NCBI RefSeq assembly: GCF_002250705.1 | Contig: NZ_NMVP01000038.1 | Coordinates: forward strand, 1-64,000 | Reading direction: 5' to 3' | Length of the DNA stretch: 64,000 bases | Origin: Enemella evansiae | Lineage (GTDB): Bacteria > Actinomycetota > Actinomycetes > Propionibacteriales > Propionibacteriaceae | Shown: positions 1 through 7,652 of the stretch, piece after piece | How positions within the stretch are numbered: the stretch's first letter is position 1 | Layout: the number at the start of each line of letters is the position of its first letter | Notes under the pieces: model-generated | Seen by the model: the letters and a program-made list of their open reading frames with translations, nothing else | The model's database searches: none | What the model was told of the DNA's origin: nothing | Program-made: the position numbers and the translations under genes

Positions 1-123
1 CCGACGCACCAGCGAACACAAGACCCGCGCCGAAACCATCCGATGCCTCAAACGCCACCTCGCCCGCACCATCTACCGAAACCTCAAAACCGACCTCATG
101 ACCACTTGACGATCTATAGGACC
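1..123 (+). mobile_element. Right-end portion of an IS110-family element
   Basis: The window opens inside an IS110-type transposase gene. Shortly after its stop codon the motif ATAGGACC occurs (116-123), and the sequence then passes into the intergenic repeat family. The same eight bases occur at 4198-4205, just ahead of an IS110 transposase 5' end. This fits a shared end/core sequence of one IS subtype. The exact element end is inferred, because the left part of this copy lies outside the window. Confidence 0.5.
2..109 (+). CDS. IS110-family transposase, C-terminal fragment (cut by window edge)
   Basis: Thirty-five codons are visible, ending RNLKTDLMTT at a TGA (107-109). The segment SEHKTRAETIRCLKRHLART matches the typical actinobacterial IS110 C-terminus, a basic, Arg-rich helix with the AIRCLKR-like motif that closes the Transposase_20 domain. 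IS110 enzymes use a DEDD RuvC-like domain plus a serine in the C-terminal domain and are guided by a bridge RNA. Neither catalytic part is visible here, because the gene starts before position 1. Whether the full copy is intact cannot be told from this window. Confidence 0.7.
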   Translation, partial: RRTSEHKTRAETIRCLKRHLARTIYRNLKTDLMTT

Positions 124-135
124 GTCGCGACGAGC

Positions 136-492
136 GTTGTCTCCCACGCCCATCGAGCAGCTCGCGCAGCGAGCGTGTCGAGATGAACCCGGCCCACCAC
201 CGGTTCGCGCCCGCCCAGCCCCACCGAAATCTGCGGCTCGATTTCGAATCGGTGCCCAGAACGGTCGATTCTGCGATCGAGCCGCAGATTTCGCAGGGCG
301 CGGTGGTGGGCGGTCCCCCAGCACGCCCGGAGCATCGAGAGGACTGTCGCACGCTTGGCTCATCTCGACACGCGATCCATTGCTCCGCTTCGCTCCGCAT
401 GGCTCGCTACTCGATGAGCGTGTGGCTCGCTACTCGATGAGCGTGTGGCTCGCTACTCGATGAGCGTGTGGCTCGACTACTCGATGAGCGGG
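136..492. repeat. Intergenic palindromic repeat cluster
   Basis: The 383-bp gap between the transposase tail and the metallopeptidase gene holds no convincing gene. It contains a left half-unit near 144-186 (ATCGAGCAGCTCGCGCAGCG followed by TGTCGAGATGA) and, from about 360, a right half-unit (TCATCTCGACACG, CTCCGCTTCGCTCCGCATGG, CTACTCGATGAGCG). The right half-unit's GTGTGGCTCGCTACTCGATG core is then reiterated about four times to 492. The same family recurs at 5.3, 22.6, 36.9 and 61.3 kb. Confidence 0.8.
192..311. repeat. Long inverted repeat (about 120 bp)
   Basis: Two nested perfect arm pairs are present: GCCCACCACCG at 192-202 with CGGTGGTGGGC at 301-311, and an 18-base arm CGAAATCTGCGGCTCGAT at 225-242 with its exact complement at 276-293. 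A transcript could fold into one long hairpin with a 33-nt top loop. It is embedded between two half-units of the palindromic repeat family. No coding role is apparent; it could be a non-autonomous insertion or a structured RNA. Confidence 0.65.
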
Positions 493-1626
493 TCAGCGGA
501 CGAACTGGGAGGGGGCGGTCATCGTGTTGCACTTGCCGATGTCGGTGTTCGTCAGGCCCAGCTGGCCCCAGTAGAGGCGGCTGTCACCCAGGCCATGGGT
601 GCCGTCCACGTTCGGCTTGCCGGTGAGGATGTCGTCACCACCATTGCGAATACTCGTCTGGATGTCCTGCCAGTTCTGGTCGGTGTAGTTCATCGACCGG
701 CCGACCGACTGCAGATACATGCCGGCGAAGCAGTCGGCCTGCAACTCGATCCGCCGGCTCATCTCCAGGGCTGCCTTCTTGTCGTCGGACTGCACCTGCT
801 GGTACTGGTTCGCCTGCAGGATCAGCGTGCGTGCCTGGATCGAGTGCCCGAACTCGTGCGCCATCACCTCATCGATCACATGGGGTTCGATCATCACCGC
901 CAGCGCCGGGTTCGCGTCCTGGATCTTGCGGGAGTAGTAGACCTGCTGGTTCGCCGCGCAGTACATCGCGTTCGGACCCATCGCCTTGCCGCCGCCGCAC
1001 GGTGAGGTGACGCTTTCGCCGTAGACGTTGACGATCGGGCGGACCAGTTCGTATTTCCCGGTGCCGGTGAACGGCGGGTTCCAGACCCGCATGTTGCATC
1101 CCATCAGATCGTCGATGTAGTCCTTCACCTCCTGGTCGCTGGCGGTGCGGAGGTTCATGTCCGGATCGCGCATCTCGCAGCGCACCGGCACCGGCACCTG
1201 CTGGCGATAGAGCGCGTTGTCGTCGGTGATCGACTTGACCTCGCTGACCGGGGCATCGGGGAAGGGCTTCACGTTGCCGGGCGGGGGCGGGGTGTAGTCC
1301 TCGTTCTGGTACGCCGGCTGCCGCATCGAGTTGATCACGAATCCCGCGATCGCCAGGCCGACGATCGCCAGCGCGGCGAGCAGCACCGGACGCATCCGGC
1401 TCTTCGGGCGCGGCGAGGGCGGCGGGAACTGCGGTGATCCGTACGGGCCCTGGGAATACTGCTGCGGTACGCCGTATCCACCGGGCTGGCCCTGCGGCTG
1501 GCCCCAGGGGGACTGCGGCTGCTGCCAACCGGTGGGGTACGCCTGCCCGAAACCGGGCTGGCGGCCGAAACCGGGCTGCTGCCCGTAACCCTGCTGGCCC
1601 GGTCCGCCGGGGTACCCCTGACTCAT
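493..1626 (-). CDS. KPN_02809/YpfJ-type neutral zinc metallopeptidase, membrane-anchored
   Basis: This 377-aa protein has a Gly/Gln/Pro-rich cytosolic N-terminus (about residues 1-75, QPGFGRQPGFG-type repeats), one transmembrane helix (about 80-100, PVLLAALAIVGLAIAGFVI) and an extracytoplasmic catalytic domain. The zinc motif HEFGH lies near residue 257 in VMAHEFGHSIQAR. The downstream ELQADCFAGMY supplies the Glu typical of family PF04228, and paired Cys residues (CGGG, YCAANQ) suggest a disulfide. The physiological substrate of this family is unknown. The gene is convergent with the IS110 remnant and lies 28 bp downstream of ispF, so the two may be co-transcribed. Confidence 0.85.
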   Translation of the reverse strand: MSQGYPGGPGQQGYGQQPGFGRQPGFGQAYPTGWQQPQSPWGQPQGQPGGYGVPQQYSQGPYGSPQFPPPSPRPKSRMRPVLLAALAIVGLAIAGFVINSMRQPAYQNEDYTPPPPGNVKPFPDAPVSEVKSITDDNALYRQQVPVPVRCEMRDPDMNLRTASDQEVKDYIDDLMGCNMRVWNPPFTGTGKYELVRPIVNVYGESVTSPCGGGKAMGPNAMYCAANQQVYYSRKIQDANPALAVMIEPHVIDEVMAHEFGHSIQARTLILQANQYQQVQSDDKKAALEMSRRIELQADCFAGMYLQSVGRSMNYTDQNWQDIQTSIRNGGDDILTGKPNVDGTHGLGDSRLYWGQLGLTNTDIGKCNTMTAPSQFVR

Positions 1627-1654
1627 GGCGCCTCCTGGATGCTTGGGAGTGACC

Positions 1655-2164
1655 TTAACGGCCCACGGGTCCGACGACCAGCGCGGTCGCGATCGCGGCC
1701 AGTCCCTCGCCGCGCCCGGTCAGGCCCAACCCGTCGGTGGTCGTCGCGGCGATCGAGACCGGGGCGTTCACGGTGCGGCTCAGCAGCGCCTCCGCCGCCC
1801 CGCGGCGTACGCCCAACCGTGGCCGGTTGCCGATCACCTGGATCGCGACATTGCCGATCTCGAATCCCGCGGCGCGCAGCCGGCGCGCGGTCTCGGTCAG
1901 GAAGGCCGTCCCCGCGGCACCGGACCACCGCGGGTCCGAGGTGCCGTAGTTGCTGCCCAGATCCCCCAGCCCCGCCGCCGACAGCAGCGCGTCGCAGGCG
2001 GCATGGCAGGCGACGTCCCCGTCGGAGTGCCCCTCGGGGCCGAACTTCTCGTCGGGGAAGGACAACCCGGCGACGACCATCGGCCGACCGGGGGCGAGGG
2101 CGTGCACATCGACCCCGATTCCGGTGCGGAACGGGGCGGGGCTGGCGGCGGCGGGTGAGGTCAC
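1655..2164 (-). CDS. ispF: 2-C-methyl-D-erythritol 2,4-cyclodiphosphate synthase
   Basis: IspF cyclises CDP-ME 2-phosphate to MEcPP in the MEP isoprenoid pathway. The 169-aa product has the metal-binding DVH motif (GIGVDVHAL, near residue 19), the conserved GHSDGDV loop and the C-terminal TTTDGLGLTGRGEG signature. Its length is normal for the homotrimeric enzyme. The start is a GTG; a TACGCT -10 box ends 7 nt before it, so the message is probably leaderless. In many actinomycetes ispF follows ispD and precedes cysS. Here ispD is absent and cysS lies 15 kb away, pointing to rearrangement. Confidence 0.95.
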   Translation of the reverse strand: MTSPAAASPAPFRTGIGVDVHALAPGRPMVVAGLSFPDEKFGPEGHSDGDVACHAACDALLSAAGLGDLGSNYGTSDPRWSGAAGTAFLTETARRLRAAGFEIGNVAIQVIGNRPRLGVRRGAAEALLSRTVNAPVSIAATTTDGLGLTGRGEGLAAIATALVVGPVGR

Positions 2165-2171
2165 GCCGCCC

Positions 2172-2177
2172 AGCGTA
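2172..2177 (-). promoter_or_regulatory. -10 box of a leaderless ispF promoter
   Basis: TACGCT on the minus strand ends 7 nt before the GTG start of ispF. No Shine-Dalgarno sequence lies between them, as expected for a leaderless message. Confidence 0.5.
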
Positions 2178-2295
2178 GGGCCCGCGGTCCGATCGTGTCG
2201 GTGGAACTCGCGTGCTCGCGGCAGCGGCGCGCCCCTGTTCCTGTGTCATAGTGGGCGCGCGGCCCCGGAGCGGGTCGCGGACCCCGGGAGGATCG

Positions 2296-3987
2296 ATGGC
2301 ACACCGGCGACCCAGAGCGCTGCTGGCCCTGCTGGCGACCCTGTTGCTCGCGCAGTTGGCGCTGTTCGGGGCGGCCGCCCCGGCCCGCGCCGCCGACAAG
2401 CTGACCAGTCACGCCAGCTCGGTGACCGTCGGCCAGGACGGCTCCCTGCAGGTGCGATCGGTGCTCACCTTCGACGGTGCACCGCCGAACTCCATCGAGC
2501 AGGCGTTCGCGCTGCGGGAGGAGATCGTCAACCAGCGCGAGTACGTGTACCGGGTGAGCGAACTGCGGGCGACCGCCGGTGGCCGCGATGTCGGCCAGGT
2601 GCGAACCGAGGGCGACCGGGAGATCATCACCATCACCCCGGGTGGCGCGAACGAGGTCGAGGTCAGCTATCGGGTCGCCGGCGCCAGCGTGACCACCCCC
2701 GGTGGCGGCACCCTGGTCCGCTGGAACGTGCTGCAGGGTCTGTCGGTCCCGGTGGACCAGGTGACCGCCGAGTTCGCCATGCCGGCCCAGTTCAGTGACT
2801 TCAAGTGCGTCGCCGGCCCGCCCGGTACCGAGGCCTCCTGCGCGCTGGCCGATGGGACCTCCGCCTCCGGCATCGCCCCCCGGATCTCCGACGGCCCGCG
2901 CGGGGCGGGCGAGATCGTCGGCGTACGCATCGCCTTCCCGGCCGGCGCGGTCGCCAGCGACGAGCAGGTCGACGACCAGTGGACGCTCGGCCGGGCCTTC
3001 ACCGGCACCGGTGTCCCGCTCGCGGTCGCGCTGGGTCTGCTGGCCCTCGGTGCGCTGGCCCTGTTCCTGCTGCACCGGCGCGCCGGCCGGGACGCCAACC
3101 CCTCCGGTGACCCGATCCGGGTCGCGGAGTTCGTGCCCGTCGGCGCCGGGGTGGTGGAGTTCAAGGCCGGTGGCGAGGTGCTGCCCGGCCAGATCGGTAC
3201 GGTGGCCGACGAGCGCGTCGACCCGATCGATGTCACCGCCACCATCATCGACCTCGCGGTCCGCGGGCACCTGCTGATCGTCGAACTGCCGCGGCGCAGC
3301 GAGTTCGCCCCCACCGACTGGACCTTCCACCGGATGCCCGGTGACGAGTCCCGGTTGCAGCCCTACGAGAAGGCGCTGCTGGACGCGCTGGCGCCCGCCG
3401 ACGGGTCGTCGGTGCAGGTCTCCGAGATCGGCCCCTCGATCTCCGGTGTCATCCCGACGGTGCAGAACGACCTCTACGACGACATGGTCGACAACGGCTG
3501 GTACGACCGGCGCCCCGACTCGACCCGCAACGTGTGGAACCAGGCCGCGCTGATCCTGCTCATCGTCGGTGTGGTGCTCACCGGTGTGCTCGCGGCCTTC
3601 ACCACCTTCGGACTGACCGGGTTGGCCGTCGTCGCGCTCGGCCTGGGGCTGGCGTTCGTCGCCCAGGAGATGCCGGCGCGGACCGCGCTCGGCGCCCGGT
3701 TGCTCGCCGGCCTCGGCGTACTCCGCCAGGAACTGCGCAGCGAACCCACCGACCGGATGCCGAAGGGCCAGGAATACCGCGAGCTGTCCGAGGTGCTGCC
3801 GTACGCCATCGTGCTCGGCGGGGCGGATCGCTGGCTGGATGCGATCGTCGCCGCCGATGACGACGACGCCCCGGACCCGACCGATCTGTCCTGGTACCAC
3901 GGCCCGGACAACTGGCACCTGCGGGACCTGCCGGATTCGCTGCGGAACTTCATCACCACCGTCTCGGGCAATCTGTTCGCCCGCTGA
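2296..3987 (+). CDS. DUF2207 domain membrane protein
   Basis: The ATG at 2296 is chosen because GGGAGG sits 4 nt upstream and the product then begins with a clean signal peptide (ALLALLATLLLAQLALFGAA, cleavage near APARA-AD). The 563-aa protein has an extracytoplasmic DUF2207 region rich in beta strands, a transmembrane helix (PLAVALGLLALGALALFLL) followed by a cytosolic segment, and a second pair of helices (AALILLIVGVVLTGVLAAF and the next stretch). Its function is unknown; this family is common in the actinobacterial envelope. It is divergent from ispF and probably monocistronic. An in-frame upstream start at 2212 has no ribosome site. Confidence 0.85.
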   Translation: MAHRRPRALLALLATLLLAQLALFGAAAPARAADKLTSHASSVTVGQDGSLQVRSVLTFDGAPPNSIEQAFALREEIVNQREYVYRVSELRATAGGRDVGQVRTEGDREIITITPGGANEVEVSYRVAGASVTTPGGGTLVRWNVLQGLSVPVDQVTAEFAMPAQFSDFKCVAGPPGTEASCALADGTSASGIAPRISDGPRGAGEIVGVRIAFPAGAVASDEQVDDQWTLGRAFTGTGVPLAVALGLLALGALALFLLHRRAGRDANPSGDPIRVAEFVPVGAGVVEFKAGGEVLPGQIGTVADERVDPIDVTATIIDLAVRGHLLIVELPRRSEFAPTDWTFHRMPGDESRLQPYEKALLDALAPADGSSVQVSEIGPSISGVIPTVQNDLYDDMVDNGWYDRRPDSTRNVWNQAALILLIVGVVLTGVLAAFTTFGLTGLAVVALGLGLAFVAQEMPARTALGARLLAGLGVLRQELRSEPTDRMPKGQEYRELSEVLPYAIVLGGADRWLDAIVAADDDDAPDPTDLSWYHGPDNWHLRDLPDSLRNFITTVSGNLFAR

Positions 3988-4286
3988 GCAGGCTGGGGGT
4001 GGGCTCCTCTCGACACAGTGAGGATGGTGGTGGGGGTCCGGTGGCCTTGGGGATGATGTCTTTGGGGTCTGGGTTGTTCGTTTGACCGATCTCGACACTG
4101 GCGCTGTTGGTTGGGTGCCTTGAACGCGACTTGTCGACGGCCGGCCCGCCGGGCCCCTCTTTCGGTTTGGATGGCCAGACCGGGCGGGTGTGACTTGATA
4201 GGACCTTGATCGGTGTCTCATCACTGTGGTGTCCGCCCGGCCTGGGAGGTCATCCCTCGATCCAGTTGTAGAGGGAGACATCACCC
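3988..4286 (+). mobile_element. IS110 left-end remnant in an intergenic gap
   Basis: This 299-bp gap carries no independent gene. A fragment of the palindromic repeat (CTCTCGACAC) lies near 4007. From about 4170 the sequence resembles the non-coding left end of an IS110 element: a 13-bp hyphenated stem (CCAGACCGGGCGG at 4175-4187 with CCGCCCGGCCTGG at 4233-4245, one G-U pair), ATAGGACC in its loop (4198-4205), and a small CCCTC/GAGGG hairpin (4254-4258, 4271-4275). A GGGAG site then precedes the ATG at 4287. IS110-group elements encode their bridge RNA in this region, but whether one is intact here is inference. Confidence 0.5.
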
Positions 4287-5330
4287 ATGATGACCACCAA
4301 CCATGCCACGCCTCAAGACCCGACCCCGGTGGTGGCCGGGGTCGATACTCATCAACGCACCCATCACGCGGTCGTGCTCACCGAGACCGGGGTGTTCGGC
4401 ATCACCGTCCCGGTCAACGGCGGCTGGGCGCCCTGGGTCGATGACGGCAAACCCTTCCCCGATCGCCACGATCTCTTCGACTACGTGCGTTACGAGACCT
4501 TCGACCCGGCCGCCTGTACGCCCTATGGCGCGATCGGCGAGCTGGCACGGACCCGGCCCGACCTCGGCCAGCAGACCGGTTGCGAGACCAATGCCGCGGT
4601 ACCCGGGGCACGGGTGCAGACCTTCCAGAACGGGCGCGTCTACTGGTCGCCGGACACCGGGGCCAATGTGGTGAAGGGCGCGATCCTGGAGGCCTATGAC
4701 GCCGCCGGCGGCGACAAGGCGCTCGGTCTGCCGCTGCAGAGCGAGATGGCCGTTCGCGGTGGCGCCTCACAGCGCTTCCAGAACGTGACCATGTTCTGGT
4801 CCCCGGGGACCGGGGCGCACTGGATGCGTGGCCGGATCCTGGACAAGTACGCCGAGATGGGCTGGGAGAACAGCAACATCGGCTTCCCGACCACCGATGA
4901 GATCTGCGGGATCCGTGACGGTGGATGTTTCCAGCGGTTCCAGGGCGAGAACGGGCACATCTACTGGTCGCCGGCCACCGACGCGCACTTCGTCCGCGGT
5001 GCCATCTTCGGGCGTTACGGGGCGATGGGTTGGGAGACCGGCTCGTTCGGCTATCCGATCAGCGATGAGATCTGCGGGATCCGTGACGGTGGATGTTTCC
5101 AACGCTTCCAGGGCGAGAACGGACACATCTACTGGTCCCCGGCCAGTGGGGCCTGGGGTGTCCAGGGATTGATCTTCGACCACTACGGCCGCGCCGGGTG
5201 GGAGACAGGCCGGTTCGGTTACCCGGTCGGCCCCGAGGAATGCCGCAATCTCCCCGATGCCAGGGAATGCACGCAGACCTTCCAGGGTGGCCGCATCGTG
5301 TGGAACTCGCGGTACGGGTTGAGCGGCTGA
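4287..5330 (+). CDS. LGFP-repeat protein with an IS110 transposase N-terminus fused in frame
   Basis: Residues 1-35 read as an IS110 transposase start: VVAGVDTHQRTHHAVVLTET includes the first catalytic Asp (D20) of the DEDD motif. The remaining ~310 residues are unrelated and contain about four to five LGFP-type repeats (ALGLPLQSE, NIGFPTTDE, SFGYPISDE, RFGYPVGPE), each preceded by an F-QG-G-IYWSP segment. LGFP proteins are normally exported and bind or shape the envelope; here no signal peptide remains, the transposase start having replaced it. Two repeats are nearly identical over a 168-bp period (4896 and 5064). The product may be cytosolic and non-functional, or transcribed from the IS end. 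It could be classed as a pseudogene. Confidence 0.7.
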   Translation: MMTTNHATPQDPTPVVAGVDTHQRTHHAVVLTETGVFGITVPVNGGWAPWVDDGKPFPDRHDLFDYVRYETFDPAACTPYGAIGELARTRPDLGQQTGCETNAAVPGARVQTFQNGRVYWSPDTGANVVKGAILEAYDAAGGDKALGLPLQSEMAVRGGASQRFQNVTMFWSPGTGAHWMRGRILDKYAEMGWENSNIGFPTTDEICGIRDGGCFQRFQGENGHIYWSPATDAHFVRGAIFGRYGAMGWETGSFGYPISDEICGIRDGGCFQRFQGENGHIYWSPASGAWGVQGLIFDHYGRAGWETGRFGYPVGPEECRNLPDARECTQTFQGGRIVWNSRYGLSG

Positions 5331-5579
5331 CCTCCACGGTCCTCGAGTAGCTCGCGCAGCGAGCGTTCGTTCCCACGGTCCTCGAGTAGCTCGCGCAGCG
5401 AGCGTTCGTTCCCACGGTCCTCGAGTAGCTCGCGCAGCGAGCGTGTCGAGAGGACCTGCGTTGGTCTGGCTCATCTCGACACGCGAGCCATTGCTCCGCT
5501 TCGCTGCGCATGGCTCGCTACTCGATGAGCGTGGGTGGGGTGCTGCGCATGGCTCGCTACTCGATGAGCGTGGGCAGGC
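5331..5579. repeat. Palindromic repeat cluster with triplicated left half-unit
   Basis: The left half-unit (CCTCGAGTAGCTCGCGCAGC plus flank) occurs three times with a 39-bp period from 5340 to about 5450. The last copy carries the GTGTCGAGA end. A right half-unit follows (TCATCTCGACACG at about 5471, CTCCGCTTCGCTGCGCATGG, CTACTCGATGAGCG), and its terminal segment is duplicated up to 5575. No open frame here looks genuine. Confidence 0.85.
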
Positions 5580-5611
5580 TTGACCCTGACGTGGCGTCAG
5601 GGTCGGACGAT
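5580..5611 (+). promoter_or_regulatory. MerR-type operator/promoter of the efflux operon
   Basis: A -35 TTGACC (5580-5585) and a -10 GACGAT (5606-5611) are separated by 20 bp, longer than the optimal 17. A perfect 10-bp inverted repeat GACCCTGACG-TGG-CGTCAGGGTC (5582-5604) fills the spacer. An overlong spacer holding a GAC...GTC dyad is the hallmark of promoters activated by MerR-family DNA distortion, and the regulator gene is second in this operon. The -10 ends 7 nt before the ATG at 5619. Confidence 0.8.
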
Positions 5612-5618
5612 GGGCGGC

Positions 5619-6851
5619 ATGCCGCGTACCCGTCTGTCCTTACCGTTGTTCCTGCTCGCCGAGGCGTCCTCGCTGTTCGGCAATTCGGCGATCTCGATCG
5701 TGCTGCCCTGGCTGGTCCTGGCGCGTACCGGTGATCCGGCCGCGGCCGGTCTGGTCGCCACGATCTCCAGCCTGCCGGCGATTCTCGCCACCCTGGTCGG
5801 TGGCCACCTGATCGACCTGATCGGCCGGCGGCGGATCGCGGTCCTCGCCGACTGCGGGTCGGCGATCTCGGTCGCCGCCCTGGCGATCGTCGACGCGGTC
5901 GTCGGGCTGAACCTCGGGTGGTTCATCGCGCTCGGCGTCCTCGGGGCGCTCTTCGACGTGCCCGGGATGACGGCCCGACAGACCCTGATCGCCAACGTGT
6001 CCGAGGCCACCGGGATCAGCGTGGAACGGATCTCCGGGCTGCGGCAGACGGTCTTCGGGCTCAGCTTCCTGGCCGGCCCGGGGATCGCCGGTGCGCTGAT
6101 GGCGGTCCTCGACCCGATCCGGGTGGTCTGGTTGACCGCCGGTTGCTCCGCCCTGGCCGCGCTCTGCACCGCGCTGATGCCGCTGGCCGGATCGACGAAC
6201 ACACCGGCGGCGGAGGCCGACCGGAATCCGTTCAGCGGCTTCCACCTGATCCGCCGCGACCGCGGGCTGTTCGCGATGCTGCTGATCGGCTCGCTCGCGA
6301 CCATCCCGGTGGCTCCGCTGCTCGGGGTGATCCTGCCCGCCCACTTCCAGCGGATGGGTGCGCCCACCCTGCTCGGGGTGACCCTGTCGGCGTACGCCGT
6401 CGGCACGGTCGCCGGATCGGTGCTGTGGACCGCCGGCATGTCGCGCTGGCGGTGGCCGACCTGGCTGGTGGCGAATCTGCTGCTCGGCGGCTCGTTCTTC
6501 CTGATCGCCACCCTGGCCGGCTTCTGGCCGGTGGCCGTCGGCATCTTCCTGGCCGGCCTGGGCGGTGGTCTGGTCGGCCCGATGTTCACCGTCGCGATGA
6601 CCGAGAAGGTGCCGGATGCGTTGCGTGGCCGGGTGATGGCGGTCTATGGCGGGATGACCATGCTCGGTGCGCCGATCGGGCTCGGGCTGATGTCGATGCT
6701 GCTCGTCGGTGGGTCGATCGGGGTCGGCGCCTGGGTCTGCGCGATCGCCTACCTGCCGGTTCTGGTCTACTCGTTGGTGGCGCCGGGGCTGCGTGATTTC
6801 GTGGTACCGCCGGTGGAGCCCGAGCCCGAACCCGTGGAGGATGCGTGCTGA
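5619..6851 (+). CDS. MFS efflux transporter under MerR control
   Basis: About 410 residues form roughly 12 hydrophobic segments in the major facilitator pattern. The IDLIGRRRIAVLADC loop between helices 2 and 3 matches the MFS G-(R/K)-R-R motif. The MFS_1/MFS_3 architecture suggests a drug or metabolite exporter; the substrate cannot be read from sequence. The ATG at 5619 is preferred over upstream candidates at 5580 and 5610 because it starts at the predicted transcription start of the MerR-type promoter, giving a leaderless mRNA. The stop overlaps the downstream merR start by 7 nt, so both proteins come from one transcript. Confidence 0.85.
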   Translation: MPRTRLSLPLFLLAEASSLFGNSAISIVLPWLVLARTGDPAAAGLVATISSLPAILATLVGGHLIDLIGRRRIAVLADCGSAISVAALAIVDAVVGLNLGWFIALGVLGALFDVPGMTARQTLIANVSEATGISVERISGLRQTVFGLSFLAGPGIAGALMAVLDPIRVVWLTAGCSALAALCTALMPLAGSTNTPAAEADRNPFSGFHLIRRDRGLFAMLLIGSLATIPVAPLLGVILPAHFQRMGAPTLLGVTLSAYAVGTVAGSVLWTAGMSRWRWPTWLVANLLLGGSFFLIATLAGFWPVAVGIFLAGLGGGLVGPMFTVAMTEKVPDALRGRVMAVYGGMTMLGAPIGLGLMSMLLVGGSIGVGAWVCAIAYLPVLVYSLVAPGLRDFVVPPVEPEPEPVEDAC

Positions 6852-7597
6852 CGATCGGCCAGCTGGCGGCGTACGCCGAGGTGAGCGTACGCACGGTGCG
6901 GCACTACCACCAGATCGGCCTGCTGCCCGAGCCGGACCGGGACGCGTCGGGCTATCGGCGGTACGCCGCGGCGGACCTGGTGGCGCTGGTCCGGATCCGT
7001 ACCCTGGCCGACTCCGGCGTACCGCTGAGCCGGATCGCCGAACTGATCGATGCCCCGCAGGCCGAGCTGGACCAGGCGGTGACCGAGATCGACCGCGAGC
7101 TGCGGGTCCGGATCACCGAACTGCAGCAGACGCGGAAACGGTTGGCCCGGTTGCGCGAGGGTGGCGAGCTGGTGCTGCCGCCGAATGCGGTCCGGTTGTT
7201 CGAACGGATGCGGGAGATCGGGGTCGATGAGGACGCGGTACGGATCGAGCGGGAGTCCTGGATCCTGATGCGGGCGGTGCATCCCGACGGTCTGGACGAC
7301 TGGGCCGACCGCCAACTGCGCGCGCTGGAGGATCCACTCGGGCAGCGGCTCTATCCGCTGATGACCGCCTGCCGGAGCTGGGCGGCCGACGATCCGCGGC
7401 TCGAGGAGGTGATCGAGTTGTCTGTCGAGCTGACCCAACGCCACTTCCCGCCCGAACTCGCCAACGACCCGCGCTGGCAGATCAACGACCAGGTCGGGAT
7501 CGACATGGTGAACACCCACTCGCTCGGGGATTCACCCGCCTGGCAACGGGTCTCCCGCGAGGTCGCCGCGCGGCTCAAGGAGCACGGGTACGGCTGA
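6845..7597 (+). CDS. MerR-family transcriptional regulator
   Basis: A 250-aa regulator starting at GTG. Residues 1-70 form the winged HTH (LTIGQLAAYAEVSVRTVRHY, then GLLPEPDRDASGYRRYAAAD), followed by a dimerisation helix (about 80-120, with ELDQAVTEIDRELRVRITEL). The ~130-residue C-terminal domain lacks Cys clusters, so it is unlikely to sense a metal. It probably binds an organic inducer, as in TipA/BmrR-like regulators. It should bind the dyad at 5582-5604 and regulate its own operon, a standard arrangement for MerR-controlled pumps. The 7-nt overlap with the transporter indicates translational coupling. Confidence 0.9.
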   Translation: MLTIGQLAAYAEVSVRTVRHYHQIGLLPEPDRDASGYRRYAAADLVALVRIRTLADSGVPLSRIAELIDAPQAELDQAVTEIDRELRVRITELQQTRKRLARLREGGELVLPPNAVRLFERMREIGVDEDAVRIERESWILMRAVHPDGLDDWADRQLRALEDPLGQRLYPLMTACRSWAADDPRLEEVIELSVELTQRHFPPELANDPRWQINDQVGIDMVNTHSLGDSPAWQRVSREVAARLKEHGYG

Positions 7598-7607
7598 ACC
7601 TTCGTAG

Positions 7608-7652
7608 GGGCTCCTCTCGACACGGCCGCGGGCGGCCTACTCGAGGAGCGTC
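7608..7652. repeat. Single copy of the palindromic repeat between convergent genes
   Basis: GCTCCTCTCGACACGGCCGC and GGCCTACTCGAGGAGCG form a short hyphenated palindrome between merR and glyA. The position suggests it may act as a bidirectional terminator hairpin. It overlaps the glyA stop. Confidence 0.6.

Noticed and set aside
2161..4284. Long open frame (707 aa) on the minus strand opposite the DUF2207 gene
   Set aside because: Antisense shadow of a GC-rich gene: Arg/Gly/Pro/His-rich translation, no domain, no ribosome site.
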